Source: Hyphomicrobiales bacterium (lineage in GTDB: Bacteria; Pseudomonadota; Alphaproteobacteria; Rhizobiales; Devosiaceae). Taken from it: 64,000 bases of DNA. This document shows, one piece after another, positions 1 to 7,032 of this stretch. The first letter of the stretch is position 1. Every line of letters begins with the position of its first letter. The position numbers and the translations under genes are program-made. Under the pieces are notes generated by a model. That model was not told the DNA's origin. It did no database searches and saw only the letters and a list, made by a program, of their open reading frames with translations. The stretch covers positions 1-64,000 of the forward strand of contig JALSII010000017.1 in the NCBI GenBank assembly GCA_026981645.1. The letters run 5' to 3'.

Positions 1-206
1 GGGGCCGGTCAAATCGAACCTGTCGGCAACAATGTTGGCAACGCTGAAAATGCTTGTTTCCCCGTCTGGATTGGGGATGCCCACAATGCGGACGTAGAGC
101 ACACCGATAGCGGGGTCAACATAACGGCCCACGACTTCGGTGGCGTCATAGTCGCCAATTTTTGTGCCGCGCGTACCGATATACTCTTTTTGCTTATAAC
201 TGGCGA
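1..206 (-). CDS. Partial reading frame of unknown function, cut by the window edge
   Basis: On the reverse strand a 68-codon frame is open to the window edge. Its codon use is typical of the neighbourhood (mostly C or G at third positions), and its peptide includes the segments VVGRYVDPAIGVLYVRIVG and SIFSVANIVADRFDL. I do not recognise the family. The frame is also open upstream, inside the preceding ribbon-helix-helix gene, but I find no ATG, GTG or TTG before its upstream stop. It would be reached from that gene by a -1 shift exactly at its stop codon. It may therefore be the body of a third operon gene with a non-standard start, or the remainder of a frameshifted gene. The opposite strand is also open here but looks less protein-like. 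Confidence 0.4.
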
Positions 207-410
207 CTAATTTTCGTCCGCCTGTTCGTCGGTTTCCATGATCTTCGCTGGGCGCTCTCTTAAACGGTTTGTCCTGCGCAAAGCATCACGCAGGACATAT
301 TCGATCTGGCCATTGAGTGAGCGCAATTCATCGTCTGACCAGCGCTTCATAGCGTCAAGAATATCGCCATGAATACGAAGGGGATAAGATTTTTTATTCC
401 GCTCAATCAT
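207..410 (-). CDS. Arc-like ribbon-helix-helix DNA-binding protein
   Basis: This 67-residue protein has the Arc/MetJ-type layout: a short basic beta strand (about residues 7-13, SYPLRIH), then two helices (about 15-25 and 30-45) ending in a basic VLRDALRR stretch. Such proteins bind DNA as dimers through the paired strands. It starts 35 bases after the stop of the SPFH gene and is surely co-transcribed with it; small Arc-like genes next to SPFH genes are a recurrent pairing. A role as autoregulator acting on the palindrome upstream of the SPFH gene is inference. No toxin-like partner gene is evident. Confidence 0.75.
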   Translation of the reverse strand: MIERNKKSYPLRIHGDILDAMKRWSDDELRSLNGQIEYVLRDALRRTNRLRERPAKIMETDEQADEN

Positions 411-431
411 CTGGTTTCCAGAGTTTTTACC

Positions 432-448
432 CCTAGGCCCTGACCCTA
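432..448 (-). repeat. Copy 1 of the TAGGGTCAGG short repeat
   Basis: Read on the reverse strand this is TAGGGTCAGGGCCTAGG. Its first three bases are the stop codon of the SPFH gene. Related copies occur near 28.56 kb, 34.46 kb and 42.15 kb. Confidence 0.55.
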
Positions 449-1312
449 ATATATCGAGCCGGTGTTTACTACAGGCTGGGTTGCCCGGTCAGAGCACAGG
501 ACCACAAGCAGGTTGGAAACCATGGCAGCGCGGCGTTCTTCATCCAGATCAACCACTCCCTTTTTTTGCAGGCTTCCCAGCGCGCTTTCAACCATGCCCA
601 CAGCTCCCTCAACAATCAGTTGGCGGGCGGCAATAATTGCGCCTGCCTGCTGGCGCTGTAGCATGGCCTGGGCAATCTCTGGCGCATAGGCCAGGTGGGA
701 AATTCTAGCCTCGATTACGTTTATCCCGGCCTGCTGCAAACGATCCTGAATTTCGCTTTTCATTTTTTGGGAAATTTCCACCGGGTGGGAACGCAGGGAG
801 GTTTTACCTTCTTCTTGCGGATCATAGGGGTAGGTGGAGGCCATGGCACGAATTGCCGCCTCGGACTGGATTTGCACAAAGCTTTCATAGTCGTCAACGT
901 TGAATACAGCTTCAGCACTGTCAGTGACTTCCCAGACAACAATTGCGGCAATTTCTATGGGTGAGCCGCCAAGGTCATTGACCTTCATGTGCCCGCTTTC
1001 AAAGTTACGAACCCGCATGGAGATTTTCTTCTTGGTGAAAAACGGGTTGTTGAACCGCAGGCCCTGCTCATGCACGGTGCCCACATATTTGCCAAATAAT
1101 GAGAGCACGGCAGTCTGGTTTGGCTCAACCGAATAAAGGCCGACAAAAATAAAGGTGGCGAGCAAAACTCCAGCGAGGATAACCAGTATGACCACTGCCT
1201 TAAAGCCGGCCAGTATCATGGAAATTACGATTGCGGCGGTCAGGGCTAAAATTGCTATTCCAAGCAATAGCAGGGGGATGCCGGGCAGGGATGGTTTTTT
1301 GATTTCTTGCAT
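446..1312 (-). CDS. SPFH/Band 7 (prohibitin-like) membrane protein
   Basis: This 288-residue protein starts with two adjacent hydrophobic segments (about residues 12-36 and 38-60), followed by an SPFH/Band 7 domain (about 62-230) containing [16 protein letters not shown] and a long amphipathic helical region rich in Ala, Glu and Gln ([20 protein letters not shown]). SPFH proteins assemble into large membrane-bound cages or microdomains that often control proteases or membrane stress. The ATG at 1312-1310 is preceded by a purine-rich AAAGAG. A strong palindrome lies 37 bases upstream. It is followed by a ribbon-helix-helix gene and an unrecognised frame, suggesting a three-gene operon. No NfeD-type partner is visible. 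The family call is solid; the cellular role is not known. Confidence 0.9.
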   Translation of the reverse strand: MQEIKKPSLPGIPLLLLGIAILALTAAIVISMILAGFKAVVILVILAGVLLATFIFVGLYSVEPNQTAVLSLFGKYVGTVHEQGLRFNNPFFTKKKISMRVRNFESGHMKVNDLGGSPIEIAAIVVWEVTDSAEAVFNVDDYESFVQIQSEAAIRAMASTYPYDPQEEGKTSLRSHPVEISQKMKSEIQDRLQQAGINVIEARISHLAYAPEIAQAMLQRQQAGAIIAARQLIVEGAVGMVESALGSLQKKGVVDLDEERRAAMVSNLLVVLCSDRATQPVVNTGSIY

Positions 1313-1348
1313 TACTAACTCTTTCGTTACTGATTGCTATTCAAATAT

Positions 1349-1371
1349 GATGATATCAAATTGATATCATC
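1349..1371. promoter_or_regulatory. Perfect palindrome upstream of the SPFH operon (operator)
   Basis: Two 11-base arms, GATGATATCAA and TTGATATCATC, are perfect reverse complements separated by one A. The site lies 37 bases upstream of the SPFH start codon, where a promoter-overlapping operator is expected. The regulator is unknown; the ribbon-helix-helix protein encoded downstream is a candidate. Confidence 0.75.
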
Positions 1372-1687
1372 TTGTCTACAGCATGGTTGAATGCTGCCTG
1401 TTGTGTCCGTGCAGCGCGGGCGACGCGTGACCGTCTGCTGGAAAGCAACCCGAAAATCGTCGTTATGGCCCACGGGGAATGGCAGCGCCAAGGGGCAGGG
1501 GTTTTTTAGAGCGCTCGCTGGCCTGGCTGGGGTAACAGGGTTCTTTGATATTTTTCACAAATCAACATTTGCCAGCCAGGGTTTTTTCAATTGCCGGAAT
1601 CACTTGCATGGAAATCCTGTGATTTTGATTCTTCATCGTGTATGGGTGGCCTGAGCGCTTGACAGACAACCTTCGGGTTGCCTAACA
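1372..1687. other. Intergenic region between the SPFH operon and arsR
   Basis: Open frames here lack convincing codon use, so I call no gene. Just before the arsR start there is a small hairpin (CAACC-TTCG-GGTTG, 1667-1680) with a TTCG tetraloop, which could affect translation initiation. Confidence 0.5.
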
Positions 1688-2002
1688 ATGCTCCTTATGA
1701 ACCGGGATCTGGTATTTCAGGCATTGGCTGACAAAACGCGACGGGCGCTGCTGGACCGCATTTATGCGCAGAGTGGGCGCTCGCTTACCAAGCTGTCCGA
1801 AGGTCTGGGGTTGTCGCGTCAGGCCATGGCCAAGCATATGAAACTTCTGGAAGAAGCGGAGCTGGTGGTCTCACGAAAAGTGGGCCGGGAGCGGTTGCAT
1901 TATCTCAATCCGTTGCCGTTCCGGGCCATTGCCGGGCGCTGGATGCGGCGCTTTGAAAAAGTCAAATTGCAGGACCTTATGCCGGAGGGCGGGGACGAGT
2001 AG
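1688..2002 (+). CDS. ArsR-family winged-helix transcriptional regulator
   Basis: This is about 104 residues and nearly all winged helix: FQALADKTRRALLDRI (residues 8-23) is the typical first helix, LTKLSEGLGLSRQAMAKHMKLLEEAELV is the helix-turn-helix, and the wing follows. No metal-binding Cys cluster is visible, so a metal-sensing role is unlikely. Regulators of this subtype often precede an AHSA1/SRPBCC gene, but none follows here; the next gene is yjbQ. Two starts are possible, ATG at 1688 or ATG at 1697. Neither has a clear ribosome-binding site, and the upstream hairpin ends eight bases before the first. Confidence 0.85.
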   Translation: MLLMNRDLVFQALADKTRRALLDRIYAQSGRSLTKLSEGLGLSRQAMAKHMKLLEEAELVVSRKVGRERLHYLNPLPFRAIAGRWMRRFEKVKLQDLMPEGGDE

Positions 2003-2035
2003 CTCACTTTTTCGTTTGTCCCTGAAGAGGACAGT

Positions 2036-2467
2036 TTGCTGGAGGCCATGGTGCAGGAACAGAGTGTTATCCAGATGTCGACGCGGGGGCAGGGGCTTTA
2101 TGAGTTCACCGCCGAAGTGGCGCGCTTTGTCACTGACAGCAAAATCAGCACCGGCCTACTGACCTTGTTCTGCCGTCATACGTCCTGTTCCCTTCTCATT
2201 CAGGAAAATGCTGACCCGGATGTAAAGGCAGATTTGCAAGAGTTCTTTTCGCGCATTGCGCCGGAGAACATGGAGTGGATTTCGCACACGCTGGAGGGGC
2301 CGGACGATATGCCCGCCCATATCAGGAGTGCATTAACCCAGACCTGTGTTAGTGTTCCTGTGACATCGGGGCAACTGGCTCTGGGCACCTGGCAGGGCAT
2401 CTATCTGTTCGAGCACCGCACACAGGCCCACAACCGCCAGGTTGTCGCTCATCTTAGCGGGGAGTAA
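2036..2467 (+). CDS. yjbQ: YjbQ/UPF0047 family protein
   Basis: The family signatures are present: CRHTSCSLLIQENADPDV (about residues 46-63 from the TTG start) and GTWQGIYLFEHR (117-128), with conserved histidines typical of the beta-barrel fold. Members have been described as having weak thiamin-phosphate-synthase-like activity; the physiological role is unsettled. Two starts compete: TTG at 2036, preceded by GAAGAGG at good spacing, and ATG at 2048, preceded by GGAGG but too close. Alignment with the usual N terminus favours the ATG and the Shine-Dalgarno favours the TTG. It follows arsR closely and is followed five bases later by the ankyrin lipoprotein gene. Confidence 0.9.
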   Translation: MLEAMVQEQSVIQMSTRGQGLYEFTAEVARFVTDSKISTGLLTLFCRHTSCSLLIQENADPDVKADLQEFFSRIAPENMEWISHTLEGPDDMPAHIRSALTQTCVSVPVTSGQLALGTWQGIYLFEHRTQAHNRQVVAHLSGE

Positions 2468-2472
2468 CGACC

Positions 2473-2937
2473 ATGATTTTACGGGCTTTTATTGCTTTGG
2501 CCCTTCTCGTTCTGGTGGGCGCCTGTCAGCCGGGCGGCTCTTCGTCGGAGCATCCGGTTTTTACCGAGGTGCGCAATAATGATGACAGCGGGCTGAAACG
2601 GTTTCTGGCCGAGGGCGGAGACCCCAACCTGGTCAATGCTGACGGAGATACTCTTCTCTACGTGGCTTCCGGTGCCAAGGGTGGCCTGGAGGTGGTTGAA
2701 GTACTGCTGCTGGCCGGGGCTGATACCGATCAAAAGTCCAGGCAGGGCAGAACGCCGCTGCATACGGCAGCGGCATGGTGCAACGATCGCATCGTTGAAA
2801 CACTGCTTGATGCGGGGGCGAGTTTTACGGTGCAGAATGCGGAAGGGAAAACTCCTCCCGAAGTAGTGTGCGCTCAGCCCTATGACCGGCGTGACCAGGT
2901 GCTTGCCATATTTTCCGGCGCGGGCTGGAGTGAATAG
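2473..2937 (+). CDS. Ankyrin-repeat lipoprotein
   Basis: The first 18 residues form a lipoprotein signal: a hydrophobic stretch and the lipobox LVGAC, with Cys18 as the lipidated residue. The mature part carries about three ankyrin repeats between residues 30 and 130 (GLKRFLAEGGDPNLVNADGDTL, VVEVLLLAGAD.., IVETLLDAGASF). Ankyrin repeats bind other proteins, so this is probably a periplasmic, membrane-tethered interaction module; its partner is unknown. The gene starts five bases after yjbQ and reads in the same direction, so they are probably co-transcribed. Confidence 0.85.
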   Translation: MILRAFIALALLVLVGACQPGGSSSEHPVFTEVRNNDDSGLKRFLAEGGDPNLVNADGDTLLYVASGAKGGLEVVEVLLLAGADTDQKSRQGRTPLHTAAAWCNDRIVETLLDAGASFTVQNAEGKTPPEVVCAQPYDRRDQVLAIFSGAGWSE

Positions 2938-2990
2938 GGGTGCGCGTGCTATTGCTCAAGCTTCCTTCCTCTCTGCTCTGGATATGAAAT

Positions 2991-3815
2991 TTGCCTGATT
3001 TTGTCGAGTTTTTGCCGCTGGTTGCGGGCCTGTTGGCCGCCGGAGTGCTGGCCGGGCTGATTGCCGGACTGCTCGGGGTCGGGGGGGGGATCGTCATGGT
3101 CCCGGCGATGGCTCTGGTGTTCGATATCATGGGGTTTGACCGGGATGTGTTCCAGCATGTGGCGGTGGCGACATCGCTGGCGGTCATTATTGCCACCGGC
3201 ACCACAAGCACCCGCGCCCACTATCAGCGCGGAGCAGTGATGGTTGATGTGCTCAGGGTCTGGGCACCGTTTATCATTGCTGCCTCGCTTCTGGGGGGGC
3301 TGATGGCACGGCTTTACAGCGGGGACATGTTGCGGATAATTTTTGGTGTTATCGCGCTGTTCGTGGCCCTGAACATGGTGTTGCCGGTGCAAAGAAAACT
3401 GATGTCACAATTGGGTGGTTCCGTTGCAACAAACCGGGTGATGGCAGCGATTATCGGCTATTTTTCGGCTCTGATGGGCATTGGCGGGGGCTCGCTGAGC
3501 GTGCCCACTCTGGCAGCGTTCGGCAATTCTATGCACCGGGCCGTGGGTACGGGGGCGGCGCTGGGCCTGCTGCTGGCTGTGCCGGGTACAATAGGTTTTA
3601 TCGTTTCGGGGTGGGATGTGGTCGGGCGGCCCCCTTTCAGTTTTGGTTATGTCAACGTTCCAGCGCTTCTGATTGTGGGCATCGTGGCGGCAAGCGTTGC
3701 GCCGCTGGGGGCGGCGCTGGCCCACCGGCTGGATCAGAAGAAACTCGAGCTGGCCTTTGGTCTGTTCCTGCTTCTGGTGGGTGCGCGCATGCTGTGGCAG
3801 GCGGTTCTGGATTAA
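2991..3815 (+). CDS. TauE/SafE (DUF81) family membrane transporter
   Basis: This 274-residue protein has about eight hydrophobic segments and the internal duplication typical of the family: GLLGVGGGIVMVPAM (about residues 26-40) in the first half and ALMGIGGGSLSVPTL (about 160-174) in the second. Family members move sulfonates, sulfite or related organic anions across the inner membrane, but the substrate cannot be read from the sequence. The start is probably TTG at 2991; the nearby ATG at 2984 is in another frame and stops at once. The GNAT gene follows 17 bases later with a strong ribosome-binding site. Confidence 0.88.
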   Translation: MPDFVEFLPLVAGLLAAGVLAGLIAGLLGVGGGIVMVPAMALVFDIMGFDRDVFQHVAVATSLAVIIATGTTSTRAHYQRGAVMVDVLRVWAPFIIAASLLGGLMARLYSGDMLRIIFGVIALFVALNMVLPVQRKLMSQLGGSVATNRVMAAIIGYFSALMGIGGGSLSVPTLAAFGNSMHRAVGTGAALGLLLAVPGTIGFIVSGWDVVGRPPFSFGYVNVPALLIVGIVAASVAPLGAALAHRLDQKKLELAFGLFLLLVGARMLWQAVLD

Positions 3816-3832
3816 GATCAGGAGGAACACCG

Positions 3833-4369
3833 GTGAGCACGGGAACCATTGAGCGAATTGATGAACTGCGCCTATCAAAAGCGGACAGAAAAGAAATTTC
3901 AGCTCTTCTGAATGCCGGTTTTGGTGGCGAATTTGGGGACCGTTCGTTTTTTGCTCAGCGGCATCATTTACGACTGGTAAAACGAGTGTCCAACCGCATT
4001 GCCGGCCATTTGGCGCTTGTTTATCGCGTGATCAGCATTGATGGAAATCCGGTTACAATCATAGGCATCGGGGATGTGGCGGTTGCTGAAGATGCGCGCA
4101 GACAAGGCATTGGTGCGGCGCTGGTGGATGCGGCGATCGAAGAGGCCAGGCGCACAGAGGCCCTTTTCCTGCTGCTGTTCGGTGAGGCGAACATATACAG
4201 CCGGGCCGGGTTTCGGGCCGCTGACAACCCCCTGGTGTGGGTGGTTCAGGAGAATTTTCAAACCTCCCGGATTGTGCAAAAGCCCTCAGAAAGCCTGATG
4301 GTTTATCAATTGGGCACAATGGGCTGGGACAATGGAACGAAAATTGACCTTCTGGGCGGGCTCTTTTAG
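3833..4369 (+). CDS. GNAT-family N-acetyltransferase
   Basis: The chosen start is GTG at 3833, preceded by AGGAGG at ideal spacing. This gives 178 residues. The acetyl-CoA-binding motif RRQGIG is at residues 89-94, preceded by the beta strand IGIGDVAVAEDA and followed by a helix and LLFGEANIYSRAGF, the usual GNAT C-terminal motif. The substrate is unknown. Its stop overlaps by four bases the stop of the convergent SIMPL gene, so the two transcripts are antisense at their 3' ends. Confidence 0.85.
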   Translation: MSTGTIERIDELRLSKADRKEISALLNAGFGGEFGDRSFFAQRHHLRLVKRVSNRIAGHLALVYRVISIDGNPVTIIGIGDVAVAEDARRQGIGAALVDAAIEEARRTEALFLLLFGEANIYSRAGFRAADNPLVWVVQENFQTSRIVQKPSESLMVYQLGTMGWDNGTKIDLLGGLF

Positions 4370-5094
4370 TCCCCCTGTACCAGTTCCCACTCGACGACTA
4401 CCTGTCCGGTAAAGGTCAAATCACCGCCGGCGACGGGTACGGCGTCACTGGCCATAGCTACACGGGCCATTTCGGGCTGAAATACCGGCCCGTTGCCTCC
4501 ATGTTCACGGATGGAAATAATCCGGCCAAGGGAAAGGCCGGCAGCTTCAGCATAGAGTTCAGCCTTGGCAATGGCGTCGGCCATAGCGGCTTTGCGCGCC
4601 TCGATCTGTAGTTGAGAGGTGTCGGACACCGCAAAGGAAATCGAGTTTATCTGGTTTGCGCCAACGGTGACGGCGCTGTCAATCAGCGCGCCTAAAAGCT
4701 CAAGATCGCGCACACGCACTGTTACATTGTTGAATACCTGATAGCCAACGATACGCGGCGGTTTGGGGTTGCCATCACTATCGCGCCGGTTGGGGTAGAC
4801 ATATTGAGGCTGTATCGAAAAATCAGAGGTTTGGATATCACGCTCCTCAATACCTGTGTCTCGCAGCAGCGCAAACAGTTTGGCCATGGCGGTATTGTTG
4901 GCGCTCAGTGCCTGGCGGGCGGTCTGGGCGTTGGTCACGACACCTGATCTGACAATTGCCATATCGGGGACAGAAACCACCTCGCCAATGCCCTGCAAGG
5001 AGATCGTTCCCGGTTTTGTTTCGCTTTGGGCGGCGACGGGCGCAGCCAGAACAATTGCTGCAAAAATCGGGATGAACAATAAAGCGGGGCGCAT
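4366..5094 (-). CDS. SIMPL-domain (YggE/DUF541) periplasmic protein
   Basis: The ATG at 5094 is preceded by AAGGAAA and begins a signal peptide (MRPALLFIPIFAAIVLAAPVAAQ), giving 242 residues. The remainder matches the SIMPL/DUF541 pattern: ISLQGIGEVVSVPDMAIVRSGVV near the N terminus of the mature part, then alternating helices and strands with KAAMADAIAKAELYAEAAGLSLGRI near residue 190. YggE relatives are linked to tolerance of oxidative stress, but the mechanism is not known. The gene is convergent with and overlaps the GNAT gene. Confidence 0.88.
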   Translation of the reverse strand: MRPALLFIPIFAAIVLAAPVAAQSETKPGTISLQGIGEVVSVPDMAIVRSGVVTNAQTARQALSANNTAMAKLFALLRDTGIEERDIQTSDFSIQPQYVYPNRRDSDGNPKPPRIVGYQVFNNVTVRVRDLELLGALIDSAVTVGANQINSISFAVSDTSQLQIEARKAAMADAIAKAELYAEAAGLSLGRIISIREHGGNGPVFQPEMARVAMASDAVPVAGGDLTFTGQVVVEWELVQGD

Positions 5095-5286
5095 GGGGTG
5101 TTTCCTTTTTCTGCAAAGTAACCGGACACCGCGCATAAGTGCGTCAGGTTTGCGTCGGTTTTGGGGCCGGGTTCCTTTGGCCGGCACCGGGTAGTTTTTT
5201 GTTGATGCACGACTCTCTGGTATGATAGTGAGGAGAAGTTTTGATGGCGGTCACGGCGTAATAGTGCTGTCGGAGGCGGGAGAATA

Positions 5287-6444
5287 ATGATGTCTGTTGA
5301 CTTTGCGCCGGATGGAGGGATTCTTCTGGGACGGGCGCAGGTGCCCGGTGTTGCTCATCCAAGTGTCGTGACGGTTCGAGATGGCGAGTTGGTGGATATT
5401 ACCAGTTCCAGGGCACCGCTGGTGCGCGATATTTGCGAGATGGACGATCTGGTGACTTATGTAGAGGATGCGCCGGGCGTAGTGGTAGGAAGTCTGGAAG
5501 AAGTCTTTGAGAATTCGCGTGCGCCGTGCCCTTCTCCTGAGAGGGTTCTCCTGTTGTCGCCGGTGGACCTGCAGGCGATCAAGGCAGCCGGGGTGACATT
5601 TGTCGCCAGTATGCTGGAGCGTGTGGTGGAAGAGCAGGCGGGGGGAGAGCCGCAACGGGCGGAGGCGTTGCGCAAGGAAATAGTCGGCCTGATCGGCACT
5701 GACCTTTCAAAAATCATTCCCGGCTCCACAGAGGCCATGGCAGTGAAGGAAGCTCTTATCAGCCGGGGCATGTGGTCGCAATATCTGGAGGTGGGCATCG
5801 GCTCTGACGCCGAAATTTTCACCAAGTGCCAGCCCATGGCTTCTGTCGGTTTTGGGGCCGAAGTCGGCCTGCATCCTGTTTCGAAGTGGAATAACCCAGA
5901 GCCGGAAATCGTTGTGATCGTTTCGAGCAAGGGGCGTATTGTGGGGGCAAGCCTTGGCAATGACGTTAATCTGCGCGATGTGGAGGGGCGCTCGGCATTG
6001 TTGCTTGGCAAGGCCAAGGACAACAACGCTTCAGCAGCGATCGGGCCTTTCCTCCGCCTGTTTGATGATGGTTTCACCCTGGAAACCGTAAAAAGGGCAG
6101 AACTGGCACTGAGTGTGACCGGTACGGACGGGTTCGTGATGGAGGGGATGAGTTCCATGAGCCGGATTTCACGAAAGCCCGAAGCGCTGGTGGCGGCAAC
6201 AATTGGCGCCCATCATCAATATCCCGACGGGCTGGCGCTATATCTGGGGACCATGTTTGCGCCGGTCAAGGACCGGGACGGGGCAGGGCAGGGGTTCACC
6301 CATCACCTGGGCGATATTGTGCGCATTTCCACACCGGCACTGGGGGTTCTGGAAAACCGGGTTCAACTCTCAACAGTCTGCACCCCCTGGAAATACGGGC
6401 CAAGCCATTTGTTGCGTGATCTGGCTGCAGCGGAGTTGATCTGA
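5287..6444 (+). CDS. Fumarylacetoacetate-hydrolase (FAH) superfamily protein
   Basis: This protein of about 385 residues has the FAH-fold C-terminal half, including PEPEIVVIVSSKGRIVGASL followed by GNDVNLRDVEGRSALLLGKAK (about residues 204-245), where the metal-binding acidic residues of the family lie. The N-terminal part is longer than in simple FAH enzymes, as in the 2-keto-3-deoxy-sugar-acid dehydratase branch (for example 2-dehydro-3-deoxy-arabinonate dehydratase). An enzyme of sugar-acid breakdown is therefore the best guess, but the substrate is unproven. ATG 5287 or ATG 5290 could be used; both follow GGGAG. There are no sugar-pathway neighbours. Confidence 0.8.
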   Translation: MMSVDFAPDGGILLGRAQVPGVAHPSVVTVRDGELVDITSSRAPLVRDICEMDDLVTYVEDAPGVVVGSLEEVFENSRAPCPSPERVLLLSPVDLQAIKAAGVTFVASMLERVVEEQAGGEPQRAEALRKEIVGLIGTDLSKIIPGSTEAMAVKEALISRGMWSQYLEVGIGSDAEIFTKCQPMASVGFGAEVGLHPVSKWNNPEPEIVVIVSSKGRIVGASLGNDVNLRDVEGRSALLLGKAKDNNASAAIGPFLRLFDDGFTLETVKRAELALSVTGTDGFVMEGMSSMSRISRKPEALVAATIGAHHQYPDGLALYLGTMFAPVKDRDGAGQGFTHHLGDIVRISTPALGVLENRVQLSTVCTPWKYGPSHLLRDLAAAELI

Positions 6445-6530
6445 TATTTTTGACCAGACAGTTTATGGGTGTGTGTGTGCGGCAGTTATTTTTGTTTTGA
6501 CGCCGCGCTACTGTTTCGGGTAACAGCGGG

Positions 6531-6560
6531 GCGCATTCATAACAGGGTTTTTGAATGCGC
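6531..6560. other. Perfect hairpin just upstream of the tRNA
   Basis: GCGCATTCA (6531-6539) and TGAATGCGC (6552-6560) are perfect reverse complements around a 12-base loop. The right arm ends 12 bases before the first base of the tRNA. It may be a fold in the tRNA leader, a binding site, or a terminator for the FAH gene without a T-run. Confidence 0.5.
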
Positions 6561-6572
6561 TTGAATAAAAGT

Positions 6573-6649
6573 GGGCCTGTAGCTCAGTTGGTTAGAGCCG
6601 ACCGCTCATAACGGTCTGGTCGCAGGTTCGAGTCCTGCCGGGCCCACCA
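6573..6649 (+). tRNA. tRNA with CAT anticodon (elongator Met or Ile2)
   Basis: The 77-base cloverleaf is complete: acceptor GGGCCTG/CGGGCCC with one T-G wobble, D arm GCTC...GAGC, anticodon stem GACCG/CGGTC with loop CTCATAA, T arm GCAGG/CCTGC with loop TTCGAGT, and an encoded CCA end. The G1-C72 pair rules out the initiator tRNA. The CAT anticodon belongs either to elongator Met or to Ile2, whose C34 is changed to lysidine by TilS. The variable loop TGGTC with the following GC resembles the Ile2 type, which I slightly favour. Confidence 0.95.
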
Positions 6650-7032
6650 TTAAAACAACGACTTAGGAAATGTTTGCGGAGTGCTCGTAGGTTCATTGGA
6701 CCTAGATGTTTAGTCCTGTCTTGTGATGGTGCAAGTGTAGGGCGCAACTTCGTTTGGCATAAAGCGGGATTATCCGGGGGCATGAGGTGGCAACAAGGTT
6801 CCGGCCTGTTCGCTTATATGGTTGTGTTAGAGAAACGAAAAACCGGTAGGCTGATTGCCTCATGCGGCCAGGTTCAAAATTTTAAGATGAGATATTCGTT
6901 GTGTCCGGGCCTGCTGTGTAAACAAATTGACTTATACCATTGTAATCTATTTATGAGCTCGTGACCTGGCCTGTACGGTTCTTGAGGCAGGAGCCTGTTT
7001 GACATTCCTGTGACCGACACTGGTTAGGAAAA
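6650..7032. other. Intergenic region downstream of the tRNA
   Basis: This stretch of 383 bases has no convincing gene. Frames that cross it have poor codon use, and one of them only reads the tRNA backwards. I see no integrase remnant and no repeat of the tRNA 3' end that would mark an attachment site. Confidence 0.5.

Noticed and set aside
1391-1654. Forward frame upstream of arsR
   Set aside because: Composition is unlike neighbouring genes, there is no recognisable domain, and it spans the likely promoter region.
2949-3392. Long reverse-strand frame opposite the TauE/SafE gene
   Set aside because: It is His-, Gln- and Pro-rich and antisense to a convincing membrane protein; a typical shadow frame.
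6592-6783. Reverse-strand frame reading through the tRNA
   Set aside because: Its end is the tRNA read backwards; this kind of false frame is well known and has no ribosome-binding site.
6650-7032. Possible integrated element downstream of the tRNA
   Set aside because: There is no integrase, no repeat of the tRNA end and no change of gene style after it.
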